A stretch of 64,000 nucleotides of DNA from assembly GCF_964199965.1 (NCBI RefSeq), contig NZ_CAXMZT010000006.1, positions 62,001 through 126,000 of the forward strand, written 5' to 3'. Source of the stretch: JAFIFT01 sp020051095 (GTDB lineage Bacteria > Pseudomonadota > Gammaproteobacteria > Legionellales > Legionellaceae). Shown piece after piece: positions 45,028 through 53,009 of the stretch. The notes under the pieces were generated by a model. It had not been told where the DNA came from. It worked only from the letters and a program-made list of their open reading frames with translations, and searched no databases. The translations under genes were made by a program, and so were the position numbers. How positions within the stretch are numbered: the first letter of the stretch is position 1; every line of letters starts with the position of its first letter.

Positions 45028-46146
45028 CTATGAAGCGAGTGCATCCGTGGCTGCTACATATTCATATTTAAGATCCCGAGCAACCGCTTCATAGGTAATC
45101 ATGCCTTTATGGACATTTAAACCATTGAGAAGGTGTCCATCACTTAAGAGTGCTAATTTTACCCCTTTTGTGACTAAACTGATGATATACGGTAATGTTG
45201 CATTATTCAGAGCGAAAGTCGATGTCCTAGGAACAGCCCCTGGCATATTAGCAACACAATAATGAACCACATTTTCTTCAACGTAAGTAGGCTCTAGATG
45301 TGTGGTTGGCCTGGATGTTTCGAAGCATCCGCCTTGATCGATTGCAACATCAACCACAACCGAACCTGGACGCATTTCCCGAAGCATTTTTCGCGTGACT
45401 AACTTTGGTGCAGCAGCCCCTGGTACTAACACGGCACCAATGACTAGATCTGCATGGGTGACATAATGTTCCATCGACTCTTGGGTTGCATAGATGGTAT
45501 TTAATTTTGAGCCAAATTGAAAATCAAGCTCTCTTAGTCGTTGCAAGGATTTATCAACGACAGTTACATAGGCCTCCATACCCATCGCCATTCTAACTGC
45601 ATTCGTACCTACAACCCCACCACCAATCACGACAACACTGGCTGGTGCCACACCAGGTACACCACCTAACAGCATACCGCTACCACCCTGAGCCATTTCT
45701 AAGCAATGCGCGCCTGCCTGTATCGACATACGACCTGCTACTTGCGACATAGGCGTTAACAGCGGCAAACCACCCTCGCTTTGGGTAACTGTTTCATAGG
45801 CTATCGCAGTTGCTTTTGATTCTTTGAGAAGTTTTGTTTGCTGAGGATCCGGGGCTAGGTGGAGATAGGTAAAAATAGTTTGACCTTCTCGCAATCGCTT
45901 ACATTCAATGGGTTGGGGTTCTTTTACTTTAACCACCAAGTCAGCTCGTTCGAAGATTTCTTCAGCTCTATCAACAATTTCTGCACCAGCTGCTTTGTAA
46001 TCATCATCGGAAATACTAATACCCAAACCGGCATTTTTTTCAATAATGACTTTGCTACCTGCTCGAATAATTTCTCTAACGCTTCCCGGCACTAACCCCA
46101 CACGATTTTCCTGTGGTTTAATCTCCTTTGGCACACCTACTAACAT
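45028..46146 (-). CDS. ald: Alanine dehydrogenase
   Basis: 372 residues. MLVGVPKEIKPQENRVGLVP at the N-terminus, FTYLHLAPDPQQT (catalytic His region), the NAD-binding VVIGGGVVGTNAVRMAMGM, and CVANMPGAVPRTSTFALN are as in the family. It oxidatively deaminates L-alanine to pyruvate and feeds amino-acid-based growth. Single gene flanked by repeats on both sides. Confidence 0.96.
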   Translation of the reverse strand: MLVGVPKEIKPQENRVGLVPGSVREIIRAGSKVIIEKNAGLGISISDDDYKAAGAEIVDRAEEIFERADLVVKVKEPQPIECKRLREGQTIFTYLHLAPDPQQTKLLKESKATAIAYETVTQSEGGLPLLTPMSQVAGRMSIQAGAHCLEMAQGGSGMLLGGVPGVAPASVVVIGGGVVGTNAVRMAMGMEAYVTVVDKSLQRLRELDFQFGSKLNTIYATQESMEHYVTHADLVIGAVLVPGAAAPKLVTRKMLREMRPGSVVVDVAIDQGGCFETSRPTTHLEPTYVEENVVHYCVANMPGAVPRTSTFALNNATLPYIISLVTKGVKLALLSDGHLLNGLNVHKGMITYEAVARDLKYEYVAATDALAS

Positions 46147-46204
46147 AATTGTCTCTCTTATTATTATTTATTGATCATTGAACTATTCAACAATGAAGCT
46201 CAGT

Positions 46205-46325
46205 TCGTAGGTTGGGTCCTGCCCTGAAGTATTTTCACTTTTCTATCACAAGAAAAAGTTGCCGTCGTTGCGACTAAATATCAAGCATCTCCTAAAAACT
46301 GAAGATACCTCAGGCCTCGGCCCAA
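46205..46325. repeat. Dispersed intergenic repeat, short form
   Basis: Shares with 44820-45010 the words CCCTGAAGTATTTTCACTTT, CAAGAAAAAGTTGCCGTCGT, TGCGAC, and the end AACTGAAGATACCTCAGGCC, but the central inverted core is missing. The two ends are imperfectly inverted. Confidence 0.75.
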
Positions 46326-46337
46326 CAATATTCCCCA

Positions 46338-47273
46338 TTAATTACTTAACTTCTCAATCAACTCAGGAACAATCTTAAACAGATCGCCAACTAAACCATA
46401 ATCCGCCACCTGAAAAATGGGGGCTTCGGCATCTTTATTGATGGCAACAATCACTTTCGCATCCTTGATACCAGCCAAGTGTTGAACAGCACCCGATATG
46501 CCTATGGCAAAGTATAATTTTGGCGCAATTATTTTTCCTGTTTGTCCCACTTGATAATCATTGGAAATAAACCCCGCGTCAACCGCCGCTCTTGAAGCAC
46601 CTACTGCCGCCCCAATCGCATCAGCAAATTGTTCAACTAATTGGAAATTCTCTTTATTTTGCAGGCCTCTACCTCCGGAAACGACGATATCTGCTCCTGT
46701 AAGTTCTGGCCGCTCCGATACGCTTAATTGGTGATTGATAAATTGCGTTTTGGCCGCTGAAATAACCACTTTATGATGATTGATTGGAGCAGAAGGCTGC
46801 GCCTCTTCCACGGGCGAAAAAGCAGAGGGACGAATTGTAATTACCTTGGTTGTATCAAGCGATTGAACTGTTTCGATAGCGTTACCTGCATATATGGGTC
46901 GTTTAAAGGTGTCCGGCGCAACAATCTCCGTCACATCCGAAATTTGGGCAACATCCAATTTTGCAGCAATCCTTGGCAAACAATTTTTACCAAAGGTCGT
47001 GGCTGGTGCAGCAATATGATTAAAACCACTGGCAACAGCTAGCACTGCTTCCGTGATATTCTCAGCTAAAGCATGTGCTAAACATTCATCTTCAATCAGA
47101 GTAACAGATTGAACACCGCTGATTTTTGCTACTTCTTCCGCAACTGATTGACATTGATAGCCACAAACTAACGCAGTGACTGGCGATGCCAATAGCGTTG
47201 CTGCTCTAATAACAGACAAGTTGCTAGAGGCGGGTTTATTGTTATCGTGCTCAATTAGAACAAGCGTACTCAT
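46338..47273 (-). CDS. etfA: Electron transfer flavoprotein subunit alpha
   Basis: 311 residues. C-terminal FAD domain: GADIVVSGGRGLQNKENFQL, VGASRAAVDAGFISNDYQVG, GKIIAPKLYFAIGISGAVQH, INKDAEAPIFQVADYGLVGD. Forms the heterodimer with EtfB that carries electrons from acyl-CoA dehydrogenases to the quinone pool. 13 bp after etfB. Confidence 0.96.
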   Translation of the reverse strand: MSTLVLIEHDNNKPASSNLSVIRAATLLASPVTALVCGYQCQSVAEEVAKISGVQSVTLIEDECLAHALAENITEAVLAVASGFNHIAAPATTFGKNCLPRIAAKLDVAQISDVTEIVAPDTFKRPIYAGNAIETVQSLDTTKVITIRPSAFSPVEEAQPSAPINHHKVVISAAKTQFINHQLSVSERPELTGADIVVSGGRGLQNKENFQLVEQFADAIGAAVGASRAAVDAGFISNDYQVGQTGKIIAPKLYFAIGISGAVQHLAGIKDAKVIVAINKDAEAPIFQVADYGLVGDLFKIVPELIEKLSN

Positions 47274-47286
47274 TAATTACCTCCTG

Positions 47287-48036
47287 TTATAGCACCTTGG
47301 CTTCATTTTTTAATTTTTCAACCAACTCTTCAACCGATTGAAGCATAACACCTGCTGTTCTTGTGCTCGGTGATTCAACAATTAGTTGCTGGGTATGCTT
47401 TTTTAAATCAATCCCTAAATCGGCAATTTGCATAATATCCAATGGTTTTCTCTTTGCCTTCATGATATTTGGTAAACTTGCATATCGAGGTTCATTTAAA
47501 CGCAAATCGGTACTAACGACCGCGGGTAAATTAACCGATAATGTTTCTAATCCACCATCAATTTCTCGGGTAACTAGCAGTTGTTCCGATTCCATTTTGA
47601 TAACAGAAGCATAGGTGACTTGAGGCCAGCCTAATAACCCCGCCAACATTTGAGGTGTTTGATTATTATCACCATCAATCGACTGTTTACCCATTAGCAC
47701 TAACTCAGGATTTTCTTGACTGACAATTTTGTGTAATATTTTAGCAATATTTAAGGGTGGTAAGGCATCTTTTGTTTCGACTAGTATGCCTCTATCTGCA
47801 CCAAGGGCCAACCCATGCCGAAGTGTTTCTTGGCAAGCATTGTCACCAATACTAACCAAAACAATTTCGTCAGCCACGCCTGCTTCTTTTAAGCGAATTG
47901 CTTCTTCCACCCCAATTTCATCGAATGGATTCATCGTCATTTTTATATTCTGTGTTTCAACACCACTCCCATCTGCTTTCACCCGAATTTTCACATACGG
48001 ATCTATCACTCGCTTAACGGGTACTAGAATTTTCAT
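47287..48036 (-). CDS. etfB: Electron transfer flavoprotein subunit beta
   Basis: 249 residues. KILVPVKRVIDPYVKIRVK, MNPFDEIGVEEAIRLKEAG, GKQSIDGDNNQTPQMLAGLL (AMP-binding) are typical. First gene of etfBA. Confidence 0.96.
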   Translation of the reverse strand: MKILVPVKRVIDPYVKIRVKADGSGVETQNIKMTMNPFDEIGVEEAIRLKEAGVADEIVLVSIGDNACQETLRHGLALGADRGILVETKDALPPLNIAKILHKIVSQENPELVLMGKQSIDGDNNQTPQMLAGLLGWPQVTYASVIKMESEQLLVTREIDGGLETLSVNLPAVVSTDLRLNEPRYASLPNIMKAKRKPLDIMQIADLGIDLKKHTQQLIVESPSTRTAGVMLQSVEELVEKLKNEAKVL

Positions 48037-48323
48037 ATTTCCTCTCTGAAACCAATCCTAACTAATATGATTTATTTCCAATAATATTCCTAAGCATAAT
48101 GCCAAAAAATAGAGAATAAGTACAAGTTTTTGGAGTTTTTTTTTCTCTTACCGCTAGTCGTGAGCCCAAGCGACTATTATTTTGTGTGGTGCTAAATGAG
48201 ATGCGTTAACTGAAATAATCCATTAACAAGCCATGGTTTATAGCGTTTTCCCGATAATAGCTCCCTGCAGAAATAGTTCATTGTCTCTTTCTTTTTTTAG
48301 AGGCATTGTCTCGTGGTTCATCA
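48037..48323. other. Gene-free stretch upstream of etfB
   Basis: No ORF or repeat is recognised. It holds the etfBA promoter region (read leftward) and the 3' flank of the 48324 gene. Confidence 0.4.
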
Positions 48324-49523
48324 TCATTGAAAAGAAGTCGGATTACTCATGGGTTGTTCAACTATTTCTTGGTTTTCTGACTTTTCGAGCGTCCTAATTT
48401 TTCTTTCCAATAAACCTTTCACTAGTTTTACCATCTCCACCGCTTCATTTCCGCTCCCAGAAATCGTATTGTTTCCCTCTAATTCGGAAGTTGTAAGCTC
48501 AAGTGCTGTTTTTAACTTATTAACTAATGTCTTTTCCGATTGATCGATAGACGATAGTTTCATTAAATAAGTTCGCATAATAGTCGCTTTCTCAGTGCCT
48601 TTCCAAAGACTTGGAAGTAAAGCATTCTTTTTTTTGTGGATATACGGGAGAAGAATGCCTGCAATCAAGGAAAACTCCTGCGTTTGAAACACAGTTAGCA
48701 AATTAACATTCGCAGGATTTTGACTTTGATAGAGAACAAGTGCCCCGCTATCACTTACACTTGGCATCGCTGATCGGTAGCTTTGGTAAGTCGTGCTAAT
48801 TATCCCCATAATCATATCAGCTAGATAGACATTAATGTAGCTAAGACCTGTGCTTACTAGATTTCCAGGAATGGCTAACAGTGTGGTAATGGTTAATAGG
48901 GTTCGATGTAATGACTGTGATAAACCAGGCGTTGAGATTTGATTTTTATAAAGCAACTGTTGCACGACATTATTCACTAAGATAAATGAGGTAAGATAGG
49001 GCGTCATAGAAGCCATCAGGACTGTGGATGAAACAGGAACCAGTGCAAGGATTTTTACATACTCCTCACCATAGTTTTTTTCCGTGTTTTTATTATATTG
49101 AATAATAAGGTTAACTAATGCGATTTGTGCTTTTAAAATCTGTTGGCCCGCCAGGGTTCTTTCATAAGAGTATTGCTCCTTTAAATCACTCAACAACTCT
49201 TCCCAAGAATTTTTATTGACTCCATCTTGAACATTTTTATAAGCAATCGCGGTGCCAACCACACCAAACAACCCAGAACCATCTGTTGCAAATTTATCCT
49301 GAAATGCTTTAATTTTTGTATATTGCGCAATTTTATCACCATGGGTCACTAATTTTAGCGCTTTAATCACATCCATTTCAGGGTATACCTCAGACTGCGC
49401 TTTAATAAAATTCGAAATGTCTTCTATTAGGCATTTCATCGTTCGCTCTTCTTCCCTTTTCTGAGTAAAGGTATCTAATAACGTTTCAAATGACGTTTTT
49501 ATCTTTTCATAACTGTCCTTCAT
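48324..49523 (-). CDS. Hypothetical protein with membrane segments and helical ends, effector candidate
   Basis: 399 residues. A charged helical N-terminus (TQKREEERTMKCLIEDISNF), two hydrophobic segments in the middle (about residues 160-185 and 205-240, TITTLLAIPGNLVSTGLSYI), and a C-terminal coiled coil with a polar tail (VKGLLERKIRTLEKSE). No signal peptide. A hydrophobic middle between soluble helical ends is often seen in effectors that insert into host membranes, but nothing here proves secretion. 12 bp downstream of the PAP2 gene, so co-transcribed. Good ribosome-binding site (AAAAGGAGAAGG). Confidence 0.6.
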   Translation of the reverse strand: MKDSYEKIKTSFETLLDTFTQKREEERTMKCLIEDISNFIKAQSEVYPEMDVIKALKLVTHGDKIAQYTKIKAFQDKFATDGSGLFGVVGTAIAYKNVQDGVNKNSWEELLSDLKEQYSYERTLAGQQILKAQIALVNLIIQYNKNTEKNYGEEYVKILALVPVSSTVLMASMTPYLTSFILVNNVVQQLLYKNQISTPGLSQSLHRTLLTITTLLAIPGNLVSTGLSYINVYLADMIMGIISTTYQSYRSAMPSVSDSGALVLYQSQNPANVNLLTVFQTQEFSLIAGILLPYIHKKKNALLPSLWKGTEKATIMRTYLMKLSSIDQSEKTLVNKLKTALELTTSELEGNNTISGSGNEAVEMVKLVKGLLERKIRTLEKSENQEIVEQPMSNPTSFQ

Positions 49524-49535
49524 ACCCTTCTCCTT

Positions 49536-50156
49536 TTAAACCCAAGAGTTCCACTTTTGGCGATACCGATAAATAAATACAGCAACGACTAATGAAAGAT
49601 AAGCAGATGCGAGCACATCACTCAGATAATGTTGTAATAATACGATTCTTGTAGCAACAACGATAATTCCAACCCCAAGCCAAATAACACAATATTTTGA
49701 ATAGATAAAACATAAACTCCACATTATCGACATGATAGTAACAGTATGGCCCGAAGGAAAGGACCAAAAATCTGCGTTCCAAGTGGGACCATAAAATCCA
49801 TACATGTGTTGATCAAACCATAACATTGGCCTTGCCCTACCGCACAATGTTTTTAAAATAGTTGCGATCGAATTTGTGGCAATCAATGTTAATCCGATTT
49901 GAGCAAGCGTCTCACGAATGGATGTGCTTAGTTTTAAAACTCGACTGAATAGGTACAAAACGATGACAAGCGCCACCATAACTGACCACGTCCCTAATAG
50001 CGTTATGGCATATAAGAAATGAAATTGATGCCAAGACGGGTGTTGATACACGATTTGCGCAACCCATCGATCAACAAATAGATAGCATCCAACCAGGACT
50101 GCTAAAAAGGAAATCCAATAGATCCAATGACAAAAACGACTAATTATAGAAAACAT
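49536..50156 (-). CDS. PAP2-family membrane phosphatase
   Basis: 206 residues with five or six membrane segments. All three PAP2 motifs are present: KTLCGRARP (Kx6RP), FPSGHTVT (PSGH) and TRIVLLQHYLSDV (Rx5Hx3D). Substrates in the family are undecaprenyl pyrophosphate, phosphatidyl-glycerophosphate or lipid A phosphates; the specific one is not readable here. Leads into the unknown gene at 48324. Confidence 0.88.
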   Translation of the reverse strand: MFSIISRFCHWIYWISFLAVLVGCYLFVDRWVAQIVYQHPSWHQFHFLYAITLLGTWSVMVALVIVLYLFSRVLKLSTSIRETLAQIGLTLIATNSIATILKTLCGRARPMLWFDQHMYGFYGPTWNADFWSFPSGHTVTIMSIMWSLCFIYSKYCVIWLGVGIIVVATRIVLLQHYLSDVLASAYLSLVVAVFIYRYRQKWNSWV

Positions 50157-50223
50157 AACTACTATCCCTGGAACTTAGTAGCCTTATTGTATACACTAAC
50201 GGTAGCAATCTAAAGAGATTTCT

Positions 50224-50895
50224 ATGAACTTAAGCTATATTCAGATTATTTCCGTTTGGATATTACCGTTATTGCTTGCAATCACATTGCATGAAGCAGC
50301 TCATGCCTTTGTGGCAAATTATTTTGGTGATGCAACGGCTAAATTTCAAGGCCGACTTAGCCTTAACCCTATCAAACACATTGACCTATATGGCACCATT
50401 ATTATCCCGATAGTCATTCTTGTCGTAAGCGGGTTTCAATTCACACTAGGTTGGGCAAAACCAGTACCCATCGATCATCGCAATTTTAAAAACCCCAATC
50501 GCGATATGGCATTTACCAGTGTGGCGGGACCTAGTGCTAATATTGTCATGGCATTGTTTTGGATAGCCATTCTTAAAACGCTCATTGTATTTCAATTACC
50601 AAGCAATAAAGTGGTTGTCTTTATCGCTCTCATGTGCCAAGTTGGCATTGTAATCAACATTGTTCTTGCGATATTAAATATGATCCCAATCCCGCCTCTT
50701 GATGGGAGTCGGGTGGTTAGTAGTTTATTGCCTACCCGTTGGGCTTATCATTATAATTTAATCGAGCCCTATGGCATTATCATCTTAATTATCCTTATGG
50801 CCACAGGGTTATTAGGCGGAATGATTATGCCTGGCTTAAAATTATTGATGAATTTTTTATTTTATATTTTTAACTTACCCCCAATTGCCCAATGA
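50224..50895 (+). CDS. Site-2 protease-type zinc metalloprotease (M50)
   Basis: 223 residues, multi-pass. The zinc motif HEAAH lies in the first membrane segment (LLLAITLHEAAHAFVANYFG), and the third ligand is the Asp in MIPIPPLDGSRV. No PDZ domain, so it belongs to the short FtsB-/SpoIVFB-unlike minimal group common in proteobacteria, whose substrates are mostly unknown. Overlaps pdxB by 4 bp. Confidence 0.88.
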   Translation: MNLSYIQIISVWILPLLLAITLHEAAHAFVANYFGDATAKFQGRLSLNPIKHIDLYGTIIIPIVILVVSGFQFTLGWAKPVPIDHRNFKNPNRDMAFTSVAGPSANIVMALFWIAILKTLIVFQLPSNKVVVFIALMCQVGIVINIVLAILNMIPIPPLDGSRVVSSLLPTRWAYHYNLIEPYGIIILIILMATGLLGGMIMPGLKLLMNFLFYIFNLPPIAQ

Positions 50896-51905
50896 TTCTT
50901 CTGGCCGATGCCAATCTCCCTGTTTTGCCTAAAGCCTTTCCTAAAGGGTTTGATATTGTGACATATGCCAATAGTGAGGAATTGAAGGAACAAATCTCGA
51001 TGGCTGACGTGCTGCTGTGTCGCTCGACACTCTCCGTTGATAAACCATTGCTAGAAGGTACGCACGTTCGGATGGTTGCCACAGCCTCTTCTGGCACCAA
51101 TCATATTGATACATCCTATTTAAGACAAAATAACATTCGTCTTATCACCGCCATAGGCGCCAATGCCAGTGCTGTCTGTGATTGGGTATTATCGGTTTTT
51201 GCACATATTCAACCAAAATTAAGTGGAAGATGCCTTGGAATTATTGGTTATGGTCATGTCGGTTCCCAGCTACAGCGCCGATTTTCATTACTTAATTATA
51301 AAGTATTAACCTGTGATCCTTTGATTCACCAACCACCTAATTTTGTGCACATACCCCTTGAAAAACTCTCCCAATGTGATGCTATCTTTATCCATGCAAA
51401 TTTTCACGCTGATTCGCCGTTTCCTTCCAAGAATTTAATTGATCAACACTTTTTAGCATCACTCAAATCAAGTTGCTTTATCATTAATGCATCGCGTGGT
51501 GGCATCGTCAATGAAGAAGAGATTTTAAACACACCGTTTTGTCATAATTACTGTACAGATGTGTTTGAAAATGAGCCGAATATTAATGCCAAAATTGTCG
51601 ATACGGCATTCCTATGTACTCCCCATATCGCTGGCCATACAGTGGAAGCAAAGGTGAATGCTGTGTTTCAGGTAAGCCGAGAAATTCACCGGGTCGCAAA
51701 ACTACCCATTCCTCCCATGAGCGCAAGTGAGAATCAGCTGACTATCGACTTAACCCAACAAACGTGGTCACATGACCTGCTCAATCATTACGATCCAGTC
51801 AATGAATCCATCTTGTTAAAATCGGCAAAAGATAAAAGCCATGCTTTTTTAACATTACGCAAAGCACACCTTAGACATGGCTTTGATGTGTTTGCGTTGG
51901 ATTAG
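50892..51905 (+). CDS. pdxB: Erythronate-4-phosphate dehydrogenase
   Basis: 337 residues, D-2-hydroxyacid dehydrogenase fold. GIIGYGHVGSQLQRRF binds NAD. Catalytic Arg, Glu and His are in INASRGGIVNEEEIL, DVFENEP and TPHIAGHTVEAK. The C-terminal region after residue 255 fits PdxB. Second step of pyridoxal phosphate synthesis; SerC (33817) does the next. Confidence 0.93.
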   Translation: MILLADANLPVLPKAFPKGFDIVTYANSEELKEQISMADVLLCRSTLSVDKPLLEGTHVRMVATASSGTNHIDTSYLRQNNIRLITAIGANASAVCDWVLSVFAHIQPKLSGRCLGIIGYGHVGSQLQRRFSLLNYKVLTCDPLIHQPPNFVHIPLEKLSQCDAIFIHANFHADSPFPSKNLIDQHFLASLKSSCFIINASRGGIVNEEEILNTPFCHNYCTDVFENEPNINAKIVDTAFLCTPHIAGHTVEAKVNAVFQVSREIHRVAKLPIPPMSASENQLTIDLTQQTWSHDLLNHYDPVNESILLKSAKDKSHAFLTLRKAHLRHGFDVFALD

Positions 51906-51916
51906 CATATACCCGT

Positions 51917-52063
51917 GATCATTCAAAATGTGAGTTTTCTGCTTTTTCCTTTTCGCCCTACAAAACGTTAAAAAACACACAAGGGAATGAGCCATTGCGC
52001 GATTTTTAACGTTTTGTAGGATCAAAAAATAAAGGCGCATAAATCCTCGTATTTTGAATGATC
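51917..52063. repeat. Nested inverted repeat of about 147 bp
   Basis: Outer arms GATCATTCAAAAT (51917-51929) and ATTTTGAATGATC (52051-52063), and inner arms of 18 bp (51957-51974 and 52003-52020, CCTACAAAACGTTAAAAA) are all perfect. The spacer arms between them match poorly. It overlaps the 3' end of the broken gene at 52022. The outer left flank (51908-51925, TATACCCGTGATCATTCA) recurs inverted at 60641-60658, so it is probably a mobile or dispersed repeat. Confidence 0.8.
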
Positions 52064-52790
52064 TTGTGCTTTATAGAAATCAGGATTTTGAAAGGCAGCA
52101 ATACGAATCAGTCTATTTAATAACGGGGATGGCAATGATTCCTTTTCAATAAAAATCTCATTACTGATGACCAAGTGTATCTTTTTGGGTAATGTATCAA
52201 TGATTGGCAATGGTACTGTTGCTTTCCAAGGCGTTCTATTTTCTTCTTCAGTAATTTCTAATCGGATGCCAACAACACGTCCTTTAGCCTCTGCCTCATT
52301 TACTAATTGCTCTATTTCAAAACGAGTTATTTTCTTAATACCTGCAAGATAAGCCAATGCCTTCAATTTCGTCATAAGGACGGATTTATTTGCTGGACTA
52401 TTATTTTTACATGACTGAATTATTTCAACAGGCGGCATCGCATATAAAACGCCATTAAAAGTTGGGATCTTTTGAAATGAGTTCACTAACTGATTTATAT
52501 CCATATGCTTTCATTCTTCGCAAAGTAGCACTCGCAATTCCTGCCATTTCTTCATAATGATTGCTCCAATGTGATTCGGCATAAGCAACAGCAGCTAATA
52601 ACGGTTCTTCAGAAACATTATCAGGGTCACGAATACAAGGTCGATTTTCACGAGTACAAGTTGATTTATCCGCAGCTAATGTCCAGCTTTGATCAGGGCA
52701 CGAGGGAAAATCATCGCAAAAATTATCAGGCTTATTGAAATAACTTATTGATCCATTTGCACAGAACCATGTGTCTGCCCCAATTATCAT
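52022..52790 (-). pseudogene. Frameshifted gene, possible wall-hydrolase-like protein
   Basis: Two overlapping frames make one protein. The first (52790 down to 52455) gives 111 residues, including LLAAVAYAESHWSNHYEEMA and GIASATLRRMKAYGY, and ends DPNF-stop. Dropping one T from the TTTT run near 52460 joins DPNF to NGVLYAMPPVEIIQSCKN and the second frame to the stop at 52022, for about 255 residues in all. The AYAE...EEMAGIA..TLRR wording recalls SleB-like hydrolases, which is a weak guess. It may be a real mutation, a programmed shift or a sequencing error. Confidence 0.6.
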
Positions 52791-52962
52791 ATTACCAGTC
52801 GGTTAAAGATAAACAACTATCAGCTCGGGGTGACGTGGTTGGGAGTTACGGTTAACACAATATTAAGTTAAACTTTAGTTGGGATATTTGCAGGGCAACT
52901 GCATCTAATTTTGAAGCAAAGTAAAACAGAACAACTGGATAATAGGGGCGCTTATGTCAAAA

Positions 52963-52984
52963 AAAGGAGCCTTACGGCTCCTTT
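52963..52984 (-). terminator. Terminator of the esterase gene
   Basis: AAAGGAGCC, GTAA, GGCTCCTTT, then TTTTGAC on the minus strand: a perfect 9-bp stem and a T-run, 26 bp after the stop. Confidence 0.92.
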
Positions 52985-53009
52985 GGATAGGAAGGATTGT
53001 TCGCGTACT

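Noticed and set aside
44820..46325. CRISPR array or composite transposon around ald
   Set aside because: The two repeats flank only a housekeeping gene, differ in length, and have no spacers, transposase or cas genes.
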